Origin: Chrysaora quinquecirrha
Taxonomy: Eukaryota; Cnidaria; Scyphozoa; Semaeostomeae; Pelagiidae
NCBI GenBank assembly: GCA_014526335.1
Contig: JACTAT010000049.1
Location: forward strand, 1,358,501-1,422,500
Direction: 5' to 3'
Length of the DNA stretch: 64,000 bases
The notes below the pieces were generated by a model, which ran no database searches, was not told the DNA's origin, and was given only the letters and a program-made list of their open reading frames with translations. This document shows, in pieces, positions 1 through 9,190 of the stretch. A program made the translations under genes and the position numbers. Position 1 is the first letter of the stretch. Each line of letters opens with the position of its first letter.

Positions 1-283
1 AAACAAAAGCAGTGTAAATTAGATGATTGAATTATTAGATTAAAACTTGAAATCTGATTCATATTATCTCTGAGTGTTTGACCTTTGTTCTGTCTTTTTT
101 TGATTGACATATGTCAAGAGTTTGAGATGATTGACATGTGTCATAAAAATGAATATAAATATGCGCTTATACTATGTATTTTGTTATTTGCAATGGAGTC
201 ATTAAATAAGCTTGACAAATTGAATGCGCGACCAATGCAGTCGTTGAATAATTTTGACGAGCAAGATGTTGCATCAAGATTGA
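1..283. repeat. Left copy of direct repeat (pairs with 2860-3145)
   Basis: The first 283 bases recur almost unchanged at 2860-3145, in the same orientation, with only scattered substitutions and small indels. The two copies are about 2.86 kb apart. The repeat covers an upstream AT-rich region and the N-terminal part of the coiled-coil/MATH ORF. The window begins inside or at the edge of this copy, so its true left end is unknown. It could be a tandem duplication of an element or the terminal repeats of one. Confidence 0.85.
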
Positions 284-782
284 GAGCATTGCGTACAGAT
301 GCTAATTCTGTAAATTTTCAATGCGTTCATTTAACAGCCGAAATTAAAGTGCTTAAAGAAGAAATTGCACTTTTGAAAACAGAAGAGAACGTAAGTAAAG
401 AAATTCAAAATTTAAAAGGTGAAGTAGAAGCTTAAGGGCTGTTTATTCTGATTTGAAAGATTTAGTTACAGAGATAAGTAAGATAAATCAAGATAAAGAA
501 GTTGATAAAAAGTTTCAAGCTCAGTTAGATGCTTTAAGAATAGGATATTATGACTTAAAGAAAATTATCGAAGAAGACATTTTAAAACAAAAAAAGGAAG
601 TATTTCAGAATGAAATATTACAATTTCCACCTTCGACACCTAGCGATACAGTCAGTCATTCTGGAGTTTTTGTTTGGAGAATTCATGATCTTTATAATAA
701 AACGACTGCAGATATAAAAGATGAATTAAGAAGATTCGACAGTCCTCCATTTTTTTCATCTCAGTTCGGCTGTGGTAGATAA
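85..782 (+). pseudogene. Coiled-coil plus truncated MATH (TRAF-like) ORF, frameshifted
   Basis: Two ORFs in different frames (85-435 and 453-782) read as one protein with a one-base break near 430-450. The first part has a short hydrophobic stretch (YALILCILLFAM) followed by a charged heptad-like coiled coil (AEIKVLKEEIALLKTEENV). The second continues the coiled coil and ends in GVFVWRIHDLYNKTTADIKD...FDSPPFFSSQFG. That pattern (G-F-W-K/R-I, then S-P-P-F-Y/F-S near an FG/YG) is the start of a MATH domain as in TRAF proteins. The domain stops after about 40 residues, where a different charged ORF begins, so the fold is incomplete. In TRAFs a coiled coil before MATH mediates trimerisation; here the function is unknown. 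A captured host gene fragment inside a mobile element is my inference. Confidence 0.55.
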
Positions 783-1209
783 TTTGATGCAAAAGAATGA
801 CCAGAGGCTGACTCTGACTTTGCCCAAGAGCAGAGTTGGCAGAAAACCAATAAGTATTAAAGATATGGAGATGAGGTGGAGGGAGAAAGAGGTTGACGAA
901 GAAGTTAAGATGAATAGTAATAAAGAGATGCAGAGAGCGGTAGATTCTATAGTTGAACAAGGCGAAGAGAATGAAGGTGAAGACAGCGAGCTAGAAGTGG
1001 TAGAACAAAGCGTTAGTTTAGATTGTGAACAGGAAAAAGAGAGTTGTGAAGAAAGTGCAGAATAAGATGAAATGGAAATTGAGAGACGGAGAAGGGAGGA
1101 GGCTTGAAAAAGGAAAAAGGAAATAGAGGAATTCAATGAGTTCATTCGTTGGAAAGAAAGAAAGAGATTGTTAGAGGAGGAGGAGAAAGAGGCAAGAGAA
1201 AAAAAATAA
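772..1209 (+). pseudogene. Highly charged ORF, related to 62595-62787
   Basis: An open frame of 97 aa (772-1065) rich in Glu, Lys and Arg is followed after a stop by further charged reading in the same region (EIERRRREEA, then KRKKEIEEFNEFIRWKERKR). That tail resembles the ORF at 62595-62787 (KRKIELDEEFKEFLLFKRKRKAE). In both places the next gene downstream is the one starting MKRK..F.VY.PESE, so gene order is conserved. No known domain is recognised. The stops at 1063 and near 1105 make this copy look broken. Confidence 0.45.
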
Positions 1210-1363
1210 CAAAACAGGAAAGAAAAATAAAGAAAACATCGTTTAAAAATAAATTGTTGGCTAATATAAAATAGTTAATTTTATTATTTTTCTTATTTTT
1301 TTTGATACCTTTTATATATATTTGTATATATTTGTTTTAGTAGTTGTAGTATTTTTTAAAACA

Positions 1364-1489
1364 ATGAAGAGAAAACTAAAATTTGGTGTTTATTTGCCTG
1401 AATCTGAAATGGAAAATTTTGAAAATGAAATTGAAAAAGAAGATGTTGATAAAAAAATGAAGAGAAAGCAAGTGTATTTCGAAATATAA
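1364..1489 (+). CDS. Short ORF, first copy of the MKRK..F.VY.PESE gene
   Basis: A 41-residue ORF starts MKRKLKFGVYLPESE and then becomes acidic and lysine-rich before a stop at 1487. It is a shortened paralogue of the ORFs at 1628 and 62878. The upstream DNA (a TA-rich tract with repeated TATATATTTG) also resembles the region before the 62878 copy, so the duplication includes the leader. Function unknown. It is probably a truncated remnant. Confidence 0.45.
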   Translation: MKRKLKFGVYLPESEMENFENEIEKEDVDKKMKRKQVYFEI

Positions 1490-1627
1490 GCGGTTTTGGC
1501 AGGAAAGGAATGTATAAAAATAGAAAAAGGTCTAAAATAAAGTAATTAATAAGAGAAAAAGATTTAGTAAAAGAAAACATTAAGATTATTTTGATGTTAT
1601 ATACTTAAGTTAAAATATTTTAAGACA

Positions 1628-1843
1628 ATGAAGAGAAAATTAGAATTTGATGTTTATTTTCCTGAATCCGAATTGGACAATTCCGAAAACGAAAGCGTAA
1701 AATATGATGATGATGATGATTATAGAAATGAAAGAGGAGAATATAAGAGGGCGAAATACGACGACGATGATGAATTAAAAATTTTATATGGTGAAGGCAG
1801 AGCAATAGGATTGAAAGGATTGAAGGCAGAGCAAAAGGATTGA
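1628..1843 (+). CDS. Second copy of the MKRK..F.VY.PESE gene, cut by a 20-bp repeat
   Basis: This 71-aa ORF begins MKRKLEFDVYFPESELDNS and continues with an Asp run, then ELKILYGEGRAIG. The copy at 62878 has the same order (acidic run, then EFQNLYGEGRTMG) but goes on into a P-loop domain. Here the frame enters a 20-bp tandem repeat at 1817 and terminates. This is a truncated paralogue of a gene whose longer form carries an NTPase domain. Confidence 0.5.
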   Translation: MKRKLEFDVYFPESELDNSENESVKYDDDDDYRNERGEYKRAKYDDDDELKILYGEGRAIGLKGLKAEQKD

Positions 1844-1896
1844 AGGCAGAGCAAAAGGATTGAAGGCAGAGCAATAGGATTGAAGGCAGAGCAAAA
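1817..1896 (+). repeat. 20-bp x 4 tandem repeat
   Basis: Four head-to-tail copies of GGATTGAAGGCAGAGCAAAA, one with a single A-to-T change. Twenty is not a multiple of three, so each copy shifts frame; the expansion explains the premature end of the ORF at 1628. Confidence 0.9.
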
Positions 1897-2015
1897 GGAC
1901 CAAATACAATATTTGATAAATTTTCCTTTTGATAGCAAAAAAGTTCCAATGTCTTTGCTATAAGTTATTGAGTTAGTAGGAATTTGTATAGAGTTTTTGC
2001 AAAAGGGTTTTAAGA

Positions 2016-2345
2016 ATGAAGCTTTATAAGAGAGCCAATTTATTTGGAAGGGTATTGAAAGAAGGTAATGAGCCATTAGCTATGGATAAGCAGACAATGA
2101 TGACAAATAAATTGAAAGGTGGAGGCAGAAAAAGAAATATTAAGGCTTTTAGAAATGTAAGAAAAAGACAAAAACGTCATCATCATCAACATCATGATCA
2201 TAATTTTGCTGGAGATCATAGAGCTAGATTTTTTTCGCCATTTCCTGAGACAGCGAGGCCTATGGCGTATAATCCAGCACCATTACCGCCTTCTAGAAGA
2301 GTTACTATTGTAAAATCGACTGGAGAAATTTTTTATCAATATTAA
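2016..2345 (+). CDS. Hypothetical basic protein (109 aa)
   Basis: The ORF contains a basic central segment (KLKGGGRKRNIKAFRNVRKRQKR), a His-rich stretch and a Pro-rich C-terminal part ending KSTGEIFYQY. The composition suggests a nucleic-acid-binding or structural small protein, but no family is recognised. It lies between the truncated PESE gene and the 141-aa ORF, all on the plus strand, like small genes of a compact virus-like element. The 50 codons upstream also read openly after one stop, so the true start is uncertain. Confidence 0.45.
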   Translation: MKLYKRANLFGRVLKEGNEPLAMDKQTMMTNKLKGGGRKRNIKAFRNVRKRQKRHHHQHHDHNFAGDHRARFFSPFPETARPMAYNPAPLPPSRRVTIVKSTGEIFYQY

Positions 2346-2427
2346 AAAAAAGCTTACAAAAAACGCTATAAGAGAGAGAGCAGAAGTCTTAGTTACTCAT
2401 TCCGCATTCGGAAAACAATCTGTCAAG

Positions 2428-2853
2428 ATGGCAGAAGAGACTACTTTAATTATAGCTGTAATTAATAAAGAAGCTGCTGATGAATTACAAAGTTCTTTGT
2501 TGCAAAGAGCTTCTAGAGGGAAAATTTTAGAATTAGAACAACTTTCTAGTCAATATTGTCTTGGAAAACAAATCATATTACATATACTTACCGATGATGA
2601 TAAAATCTTTAGCGATTCATCCAGGAGCGTATGGGAGTGGGTATCTGCTGCTTTGACGCCAGAAGAAATTAGCAAAATTGAATATGTAGATAAAAGAATA
2701 TACCAAGTTGATGCTATTTCAAATTTTTCTGCAGCTGGAAAAGAAGAGCTGAAAAGTTTAAGTGATGCGGTTGCTTTTGGTAGGAAAGTTCTGAAAGAGA
2801 TTGAAGCTGATAATTGTGCAAGAATTAACAAACATTTGAAAAAGTTTCCATGA
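2428..2853 (+). CDS. Hypothetical protein (141 aa)
   Basis: An intact ORF starting MAEETTLIIAVINKEAADEL and ending KHLKKFP just before the second direct repeat. It is predicted mixed alpha/beta with no Cys cluster, no membrane segment and no motif I can name. The open frame without stops, and a preceding AAG-ATGG context at the start, support a real gene. Position next to other small plus-strand ORFs suggests it belongs to the same element. Confidence 0.5.
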   Translation: MAEETTLIIAVINKEAADELQSSLLQRASRGKILELEQLSSQYCLGKQIILHILTDDDKIFSDSSRSVWEWVSAALTPEEISKIEYVDKRIYQVDAISNFSAAGKEELKSLSDAVAFGRKVLKEIEADNCARINKHLKKFP

Positions 2854-2859
2854 TTTTTG

Positions 2860-3145
2860 AAACAAAAGCAGTGTTAATTAGATGATTGAATTATAAGATT
2901 AAAACTTGAAATCTGATTCATATTATCTCTGAGTGTTTGACCTTTGTTCTGTCTTTTTTTTTGATTGACATATGTCAAGAGTTTGAGATGATTGACATGC
3001 GTCATAAAAATGAATATCAATATGCGCTTATACTATGTATTTTGTTATTTGCAATGGAGTCATTAAATAAGCTTGACGAATTGAATGCGCGACCAATGCA
3101 GTCGTTGAATAATTTTGACGAGCAAGATGTTGCATCAAGATTGAA
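2860..3145. repeat. Right copy of direct repeat (pairs with 1-283)
   Basis: Near-identical to the first 283 bases of the window. The ORF it restarts (2937-3236) matches the N-terminus of the ORF at 85 up to DEQDVASRL and then diverges into unrelated sequence about 130 bp before the satellite. This second copy is therefore a truncated duplicate and not a gene. Confidence 0.85.
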
Positions 3146-3282
3146 ATCTATTCTACACCAATTGTTTATAACAGTTATTCTTTATCGGTTATTTTTATAC
3201 ATTATTCTTCATGTGAATAACGTCAAATTTTACTAATATATTAAGTAAAGTATTTAACATTATTTCCTTGTTTCATCAGTAT

Positions 3283-6200
3283 TATTCCCTAATTTCGGGG
3301 ATATTTCGTGTAAAGTGACAGAATTCCCTGACAATGTGTGCATATGCCATGTCATCTTCAGCAAAATACCCTATTGTCGCATAATGTTTGAAAAAATCGC
3401 AATATTTCCCTAATTTCGGAGATATTTCGTGTAAAGTGAGCGAATTCCCTGACAATGTGTGCATATACCCTGTCATCTTCGGGAAAATATCCTATTGTCA
3501 CATAATGTTTGAAAAAATCGCAATATTTCCCTAATTTCAGAGATATTTCGTGTAAAGTGAGCAAATTCCCTGACAATGTGTGCATATACCCTGTCATCTT
3601 CGGCAAAATATCCTATTGTCGCATAATGTTTGAAAAAATCGCAATATTTCCCTAATTTCGGAGATATTTCGTGTAAAGTGAGCGAATTCCCTGACAATGT
3701 GTGCATATACCCTGTCATCTTCAGCAAAATACCCTATTGTCGCATAATGTTTGAAAAAATCGCAATATTTCCCTAATTTTGGAGATATTTCGTGTAAAGT
3801 GAGCGAATTCCCTGACAATGTGTTCATATACCCTGTCATCTTCGGCAAAATACCCTATTGTCGCATAATGTTTGAAAAAATTGCAATATTTCCTAATTTC
3901 GGAGATATTTCGTGTAAAGTGAGCGAATTCCCAGACAATGTGTGCATATACCCTGTCATCTTCGGCAAAATACCCTATTGTCGCATAATGTTTGAAAAAA
4001 TCGCAATATTTCTCTAATTTCGGGGATATTTTGTGTAAAGTGAGCGAATTCCCTGACAATGTGTGCATATGCCATGTCATCTTCAGCAAAATACCCTATT
4101 GTCGCATAATGTTTGAAAAAATCGCAATATTTCCCTAATTTCGGAAATATTTCGTGTAAAGTGACAGAATTCCCTGACAATGTGTGCATATACACTGTCA
4201 TCTTTGGCAAAATACCCTATTATCGCATAATGTTTGAAAAAATTGCAATATTTCCCTAATTTCGGAGATATTTCGTGTAAAGTGAGAGAATTCCCTGACA
4301 ATGTGGGCATATACCCTGTCATCTTCAGCAAAATACCCTATTGTCGCATAATGTTTGAAAAAATCGCAATATTTCCCTAATTTCGGGGATATTTCGTGTA
4401 AAGTGACAGAATTCCCTGACAATGTGTGCATATACACTGTCATCTTTGGCAAAATACCCTATCAACGCATAATGTTTGAAAAAATCGCAATATTTCCCTA
4501 ATTTCGGAGATATTTCGTGTAAAGTGAGCGAATTCCCTGACAATGTGTGCATATACCCTGTCATCTTCGGCAAAATATCCTATTGTCGCATAATGTTTGA
4601 AAAAATCGCAATATTTCCCTAATTTCGGAGATATTTCGTGTAAAGTGAGCTAATTCCCTGACAATGTGTGCATATACCCTGTCATCTTCAGCAAAATACC
4701 CTATTGTCGCATAATGTTTGAAAAAATCGCAATATTTCCCTAATTTTGGAGATATTTCGTGTAAAGTGAGCGAATTCCCTGACAATGTGTTCATATACCC
4801 TGTCATCTTCGGCAAAATACCCTATTGTCGCATAATGTTTGAAAAAATTGCAATATTCCCTAATTTCGGAGATATTTCGTGTAAAGTGAGCGAATTCCCT
4901 GACAATGTGTGCATATACCCTGTCATCTTTGGCAAAATACCCTATTATCGCATAATGTTTGAAAAAATTGCAATATTTCCCTAATTTCGGAGATATTTCG
5001 TGTAAAGTGAGAGAATTCCCTGACAATGTGTGCATATACCCTGTCATCTTCAGCAAAATACCCTATTGTCGCATAATGTTTGAAAAAATCGCAATATTTC
5101 CCTAATTTCGGGGATATTTCGTGTAAAGTGACAGAATTCCCTGACAATGTGTGCATATACACTGTCATCTTTGGCAAAATACCCTATCAACGCATAATGT
5201 TTGAAAAATCGCAATATTTCCCTAATTTCGGAAATATTTCGTAAAGTGACAGAATTCCCTGACAATGTGTGCATATACACTGTCATCTTCGGCAAAATAC
5301 CCTATTGTCACATAATGTTTGAAAAAATCGCAATATTTCCCTAATTTCGGGGATATTTCGTGCAAAGTGAGCGAATTCCCTGACAATGTGTGCATATACC
5401 CTGTCATCTTCGGCAAAATACCCTATTGTCGCATAATGTTTGAAAAAATCGCAATATTTCTCTAATTTCGGGGATATTTTGTGTAAAGTGAGCGAATTCC
5501 CTGACAATGTGTGCATATGCCATGTCATCTTCAGCAAAATACCCTATTGTCGCATAATGTTTGAAAAAATCGCAATATTTCCCTAATTTCGGAAATATTT
5601 CGTGTAAAGTGACAGAATTCCCTGACAATGTGTGCATATACACTGTCATCTTTGGCAAAATACCCTATTATCGCATAATGTTTGAAAAAATTGCAATATT
5701 TCCCTAATTTCGGAGATATTTCGTGTAAAGTGAGAGAATTCCCTGACAATGTGTGCATATACCCTGTCATCTTCAGCAAAATACCCTATTGTCGCATAAT
5801 GTTTGAAAAAATCGCAATATTTCCCTAATTTCGGGGATATTTCGTGTAAAGTGACAGAATTCCCTGACAATGTGTGCATATACACTGTCATCTTTGGCAA
5901 AATACCCTATCAACGCATAATGTTTGAAAAAATCGCAATATTTCCCTAATTTCGGAAATATTTCGTGTAAAGTGACAGAATTCCCTGACAATGTGTGCAT
6001 ATACACTGTCATCTTCGGCAAAATACCCTATTGTCACATAATGTTTGAAAAAATCGCAATATTTCCCTAATTTCGGGGATATTTCGTGCAAAGTGAGCGA
6101 ATTCCCTGACAATGTGTGCATATACCCTGTCATCTTCGGCAAAATATCCTATTGTCGCATAATGTTTGAAAAAATCGCAATATTTCCCTAATTTCGGGGA

Positions 6201-6455
6201 TATTTCGTGTAAAGTGACAGAATTCCCTGACAATGTGTGCATATACCCTGTCATCTTCGGCAAAATACCCTATTGTCACATAATGTTTGAAAAAATCGCA
6301 ATATTTCCCTAATTTCGGGGATATTTTGTGTAAAGTGAGCGAATTCCCAGACAATGTGTGCATATACCCTGTCATCTTTGGCAAAATACCCTTATGTCGC
6401 TATCTTTTTGAAAAAATTGCAGTATTTCCATAATTGGGGGATATTTCACGTAAAG
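3283..6455. repeat. 121-bp tandem satellite array, about 26 copies
   Basis: About 3.17 kb of head-to-tail units of ~121 bp. Recognisable landmarks in each unit are TTCCCTAATTTCGG, GATATTTCGTGTAAAGTGA, GAATTCCCTGACAATGTG, GCATATACCCTGTCATCTT and GGCAAAATACCCTAT. Most units keep a GAATTC site. Variant units recur in blocks: the segment around 3721-4210 is repeated about 967 bp later (8 units) and the segment from 3956 again about 1448 bp later (12 units), showing higher-order amplification. The last unit decays at 6390-6460. The long minus-strand ORFs are by-products of a period that is 3n+1. Confidence 0.97.
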
Positions 6456-6460
6456 CGAGC

Positions 6461-6885
6461 TTAATCTTTTAGTTGTTGGGTTCGAAATCAAAATTCATTT
6501 GCAGGGTTATTCCATTATGTACGAAATGTTGATGCGGCAGGACGAAAGTTGCGATGTTCAACATTTCTGGGCATGCGCAGTTACGTTTTACTTTGCAAAA
6601 ATTTCCTATGGTGATTTAGATGGGCTTGATCGAATAATGTACCCTTCCTAACGCCGCGCCGTGTGGCATTTTTTGCCTAGTTGACAACCATGTTAAAGGA
6701 GGCACAACGCACAAGAAGGAGGATAACGAATAATTTGTGAAGGATAACCATAATTACTTATAATCATACAGTGAAAATAACAGTTGCTTATACACACGAT
6801 AATAACAAATGAATATATGTTAAATATCATGTGTAAAATGTAGTAATTCGTTACATGTAGACAAAAAATACAAGAAAGGTGACTA
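6461..6885. other. No gene seen; right flank of satellite and 3' flank of KDZ gene
   Basis: Unique sequence with one short GC-rich patch (6640-6665, containing CGCCGCGCCGTGTGG). It should hold the 3' end of the KDZ transposon on the minus strand. I compared it with the region beyond 13620 and could not find convincing terminal inverted repeats. Confidence 0.5.
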
Positions 6886-8150
6886 TTAATCGCTAGAAGT
6901 GCAGTCAATGTCATTGTCAGAATCGGAATCTTCATCGCTTGTCTCGTCATCTTCATCACTTTCAAAATTTATCTGTTCATGATACATTACGTTTGCAAGG
7001 TGCTCGTAATCTGGGCTTCTTATGGTAGTCGGTACTTCTATACCGAAACTTCTGAACATATCACGATCATTTAGTATCTCTTGCTCAATTTGCATTCTGT
7101 GGCTGCCAAGTAAGGCAGCAAAGCCTTGGGAAAAGGAATCTTCTTCATCGGAGTGGCACGCAATATTCTCCCGAATAAAAGCAATTTTTTCCATTTTCGA
7201 ACTGAACAGTGTGGTTGCTTCATTTTTCAGCAAATCAACTTCTTCTTCACACCGTTCTAACAAATCTACTAATTCAGTGATACGTTTCTTCTCATAAAAA
7301 GAAACGCTTTCCTTTGACGGCTTTTCAAAATTGAACTCTGAATATAGTTTCGACCTGGTATCCTTTGCATTGTCAAAAGTAATTGATTGCTGATTGAAGG
7401 TGAAGTGCTCTTTGACAACAGATAACTGTGCATTGTATTTAGATAGCTCCATTTTCATCTTTGTTGTCTTACTTAGACTTACTTACTTACTTAGGTCCTC
7501 CCGTGCAGGCTTGCACATCGGGCAGACAGCTGTTTCCACTGCTTTCGGTCTTCGGCCACTCGTTCGACGCCATGCCAGTCACACGCCACAGCAATCAAGT
7601 CTTCCTTGAATGACCTGCGCCACGTTATTCTTGGCCTCCCTCTCCTTCTTCTCCCATCAGTTGGTTCCCACCGGATGGCATTCTTGGCCAGTCGGGTATC
7701 CCGCAGTCGTAGTACGTGTCCAGCCAGTCTCATTCGTCTTTCCGTCACAATGTCTTGCTTTGTTGTCTGCTGGGTTACTAATCTTGCTAGTCTTACAGCC
7801 TGCTTTTGGCCAACTAAAAGTAAAAAAAGAACATGTGAAAACGATCAATAGATTTTTCAAAACAAGAATTTTGCAGAATTTAAAGCAGCCATGGAGTAAG
7901 TGGTGGAGCAAAGGAGTAAGTGAGAGAGCATTACTTACTTGAATATCTTTGCTTTAACATTAGTTTTAGGTGTCGTTCAACTGACATTGAGTAGAGTTTC
8001 TGCAGAAAAACATTCCTTCTCTCGTTTTCAATTATTTCCATTGCAGCAAAGAATTCCTTATCATTGATCTTCCATCTTTTATTGACATTATTTCTTCTTT
8101 CAATTTTTTTCAAATTTTCGTCAATTCTAAAGAGGAACAGATTCAAATTT
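6886..8150 (-). CDS. KDZ transposase, C-terminal exons
   Basis: The last exon (7458-6886, about 190 aa) has a Lys/Glu coiled-coil section (KRITELVDLLERCEEEVDLL) and ends in a very acidic tail (SDEDDETSDEDSDSDND). The exon before it (about 8146-7938) ends at a good donor, GTAAGTA, and the last exon starts after CAACAAAG, so the two join in frame. The intron between them carries a LINE tail. This region follows the KDZ catalytic exons in the same orientation. Long charged C-terminal tails are common in KDZ proteins; assigning these exons to the same gene rests on strand, splicing and spacing. Confidence 0.6.
7480..7930 (-). mobile_element. 5'-truncated LINE 3' end inserted in KDZ intron
   Basis: On the minus strand, about 7810-7491 encodes the C-terminal region of a non-LTR reverse transcriptase: RRMRLAGHVLRLRDTRLA, then GRRRRGRPRITWRR and a W-rich end. 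It matches the usual R-L-x-W-x-G-H-V-x-R ... G-R-R-x-R-G-R-P ... T-W-R-R tail of RTE/CR1-like ORF2 proteins. After the stop the element ends in a TAAG microsatellite (plus strand CTTACTTACTTACTTAG at 7470-7494), a typical LINE 3' tail. Upstream codons carry frame breaks. It sits between two KDZ exons, so it was probably tolerated as an intron insertion. Confidence 0.75.
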
Positions 8151-9190
8151 ATGGCTCCAACAGATTACATCTTCGCACCCACATGAAATTTTCTTTCACT
8201 AAATGATAAACTTTTGACTTATATACATAATCTAATAAGTGTACAACGCATTAAGTTTACAATATCAGTTTCAAGTTTAAACAAATAACAGCATCTCAAT
8301 AAACGGTAAACTATGAAAGAAAATTAAATTTTTAATAAGCTGGAAATTTTCGGGAATATAGTTACAAAATATAGCTTGCAAGAAGAAAAATACGTATTGC
8401 CTTGCTTTAGCAATCAGCCCTTTCGGGTGGTTTTCAGGGTCACTAACATTGGATAATGAAATTGAATTCCTGAAAGGCACAAAAATGAAAGAACCAAATT
8501 AGAAAATTTATCTGGAAGAAGATTTGCAGAGATTTTCATCACCAGTTGAAAACATGATAAATTGTCTAAAATAATAGTTATAAGAATGATCTAAATTACC
8601 GAAGCTGGAAATGCTGCCATAGAAGTCTTGCATATTCGATTTTCCAAGATGATGCCAATTGAGGAGCAGCTAAAAGAAAGAGCCTTGTTGAAAAGGTATC
8701 ACAATAAACTGCAAACCTTTCCGTTCATCTTTAAGGAGTTCATAAATATGCTGAAGACATGTTAAAACAATAAATTTATCATTAAATTACCTGGCTTTGA
8801 TGATACAGGTTTTTGAAGCTCTATTTACCATTCTTTAATAGTTTCAGATGTAATTTTGTTTCCAGCTAGAAAAGATGAGATTATATTTGTTTGTGACCAA
8901 TGATCAAAATACAAGTCAAACAGAATAATGAATCAGATGGTTTACAAAAAAGCCAAAGTTAAGGCATAAATCACGACTCAGAATACCTGCTAGATGTGTA
9001 GTCATTTCTTGTAACTCAGCAGATGTTTTTTCTTTCAAATCTTGGGCTTTTTTCATGTTGGTTGCCAAATATCTACCTGTTTGAAAAAAATTGCCAAAAA
9101 TTGATGGCTTAGTCAAGACACTGTAAATGATGAGTAATGAGAAGTACTGATTAAGCAATAGGATGGAGCTTTTAATGTTGAGATATCTAC
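8150..9190 (-). CDS. KDZ transposase, probable small 3' exons
   Basis: Several short splice-bounded segments continue the KDZ frame downstream of the catalytic exon: about 9079-8987 (GRYLATNMKKAQDLKEKTSAELQEMT), a segment near 8870-8790 that contains an in-frame stop, one near 8660-8590 (APQLASSWKIEYARLLWQHF), and one near 8475-8400 (NSISLSNVSDPENHPKGLIA). Each has AG before and GT after on the minus strand. The stop suggests the gene no longer makes a full protein. Exact boundaries are approximate. Confidence 0.45.

Noticed and set aside
85..782. A host TRAF gene
   Set aside because: Only about 40 residues of MATH remain, no RING or TRAF zinc fingers precede it, the frame is broken, and the region lies in duplicated element-like sequence.
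1..3145. LTR retrotransposon defined by the 283-bp direct repeats
   Set aside because: No gag, protease, RT or integrase lies between the repeats, and the right repeat starts a truncated copy of an ORF. TG...CA ends and a primer-binding site were not seen.
3282..6384. About 25 long, similar ORFs on the minus strand of the satellite, as if a repeated protein family
   Set aside because: They repeat with the 121-bp DNA period, shift frame every unit (121 = 3x40+1), overlap each other and have no start or ribosomal context. They are a by-product of the tandem repeat.
3283..6455. CRISPR-like array
   Set aside because: Units are uniform without unique spacers, 121 bp is too long, and the surroundings are eukaryotic.
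3283..6455. CENP-B box in the satellite
   Set aside because: Looked for the TTCG....A..CGGG pattern in the units; no unit fits it at the required positions.
7606..7942. Plus-strand ORFs of 81 and 110 aa
   Set aside because: Shadows of the LINE C-terminal reading on the minus strand (GRRRRGRPRITWRR).
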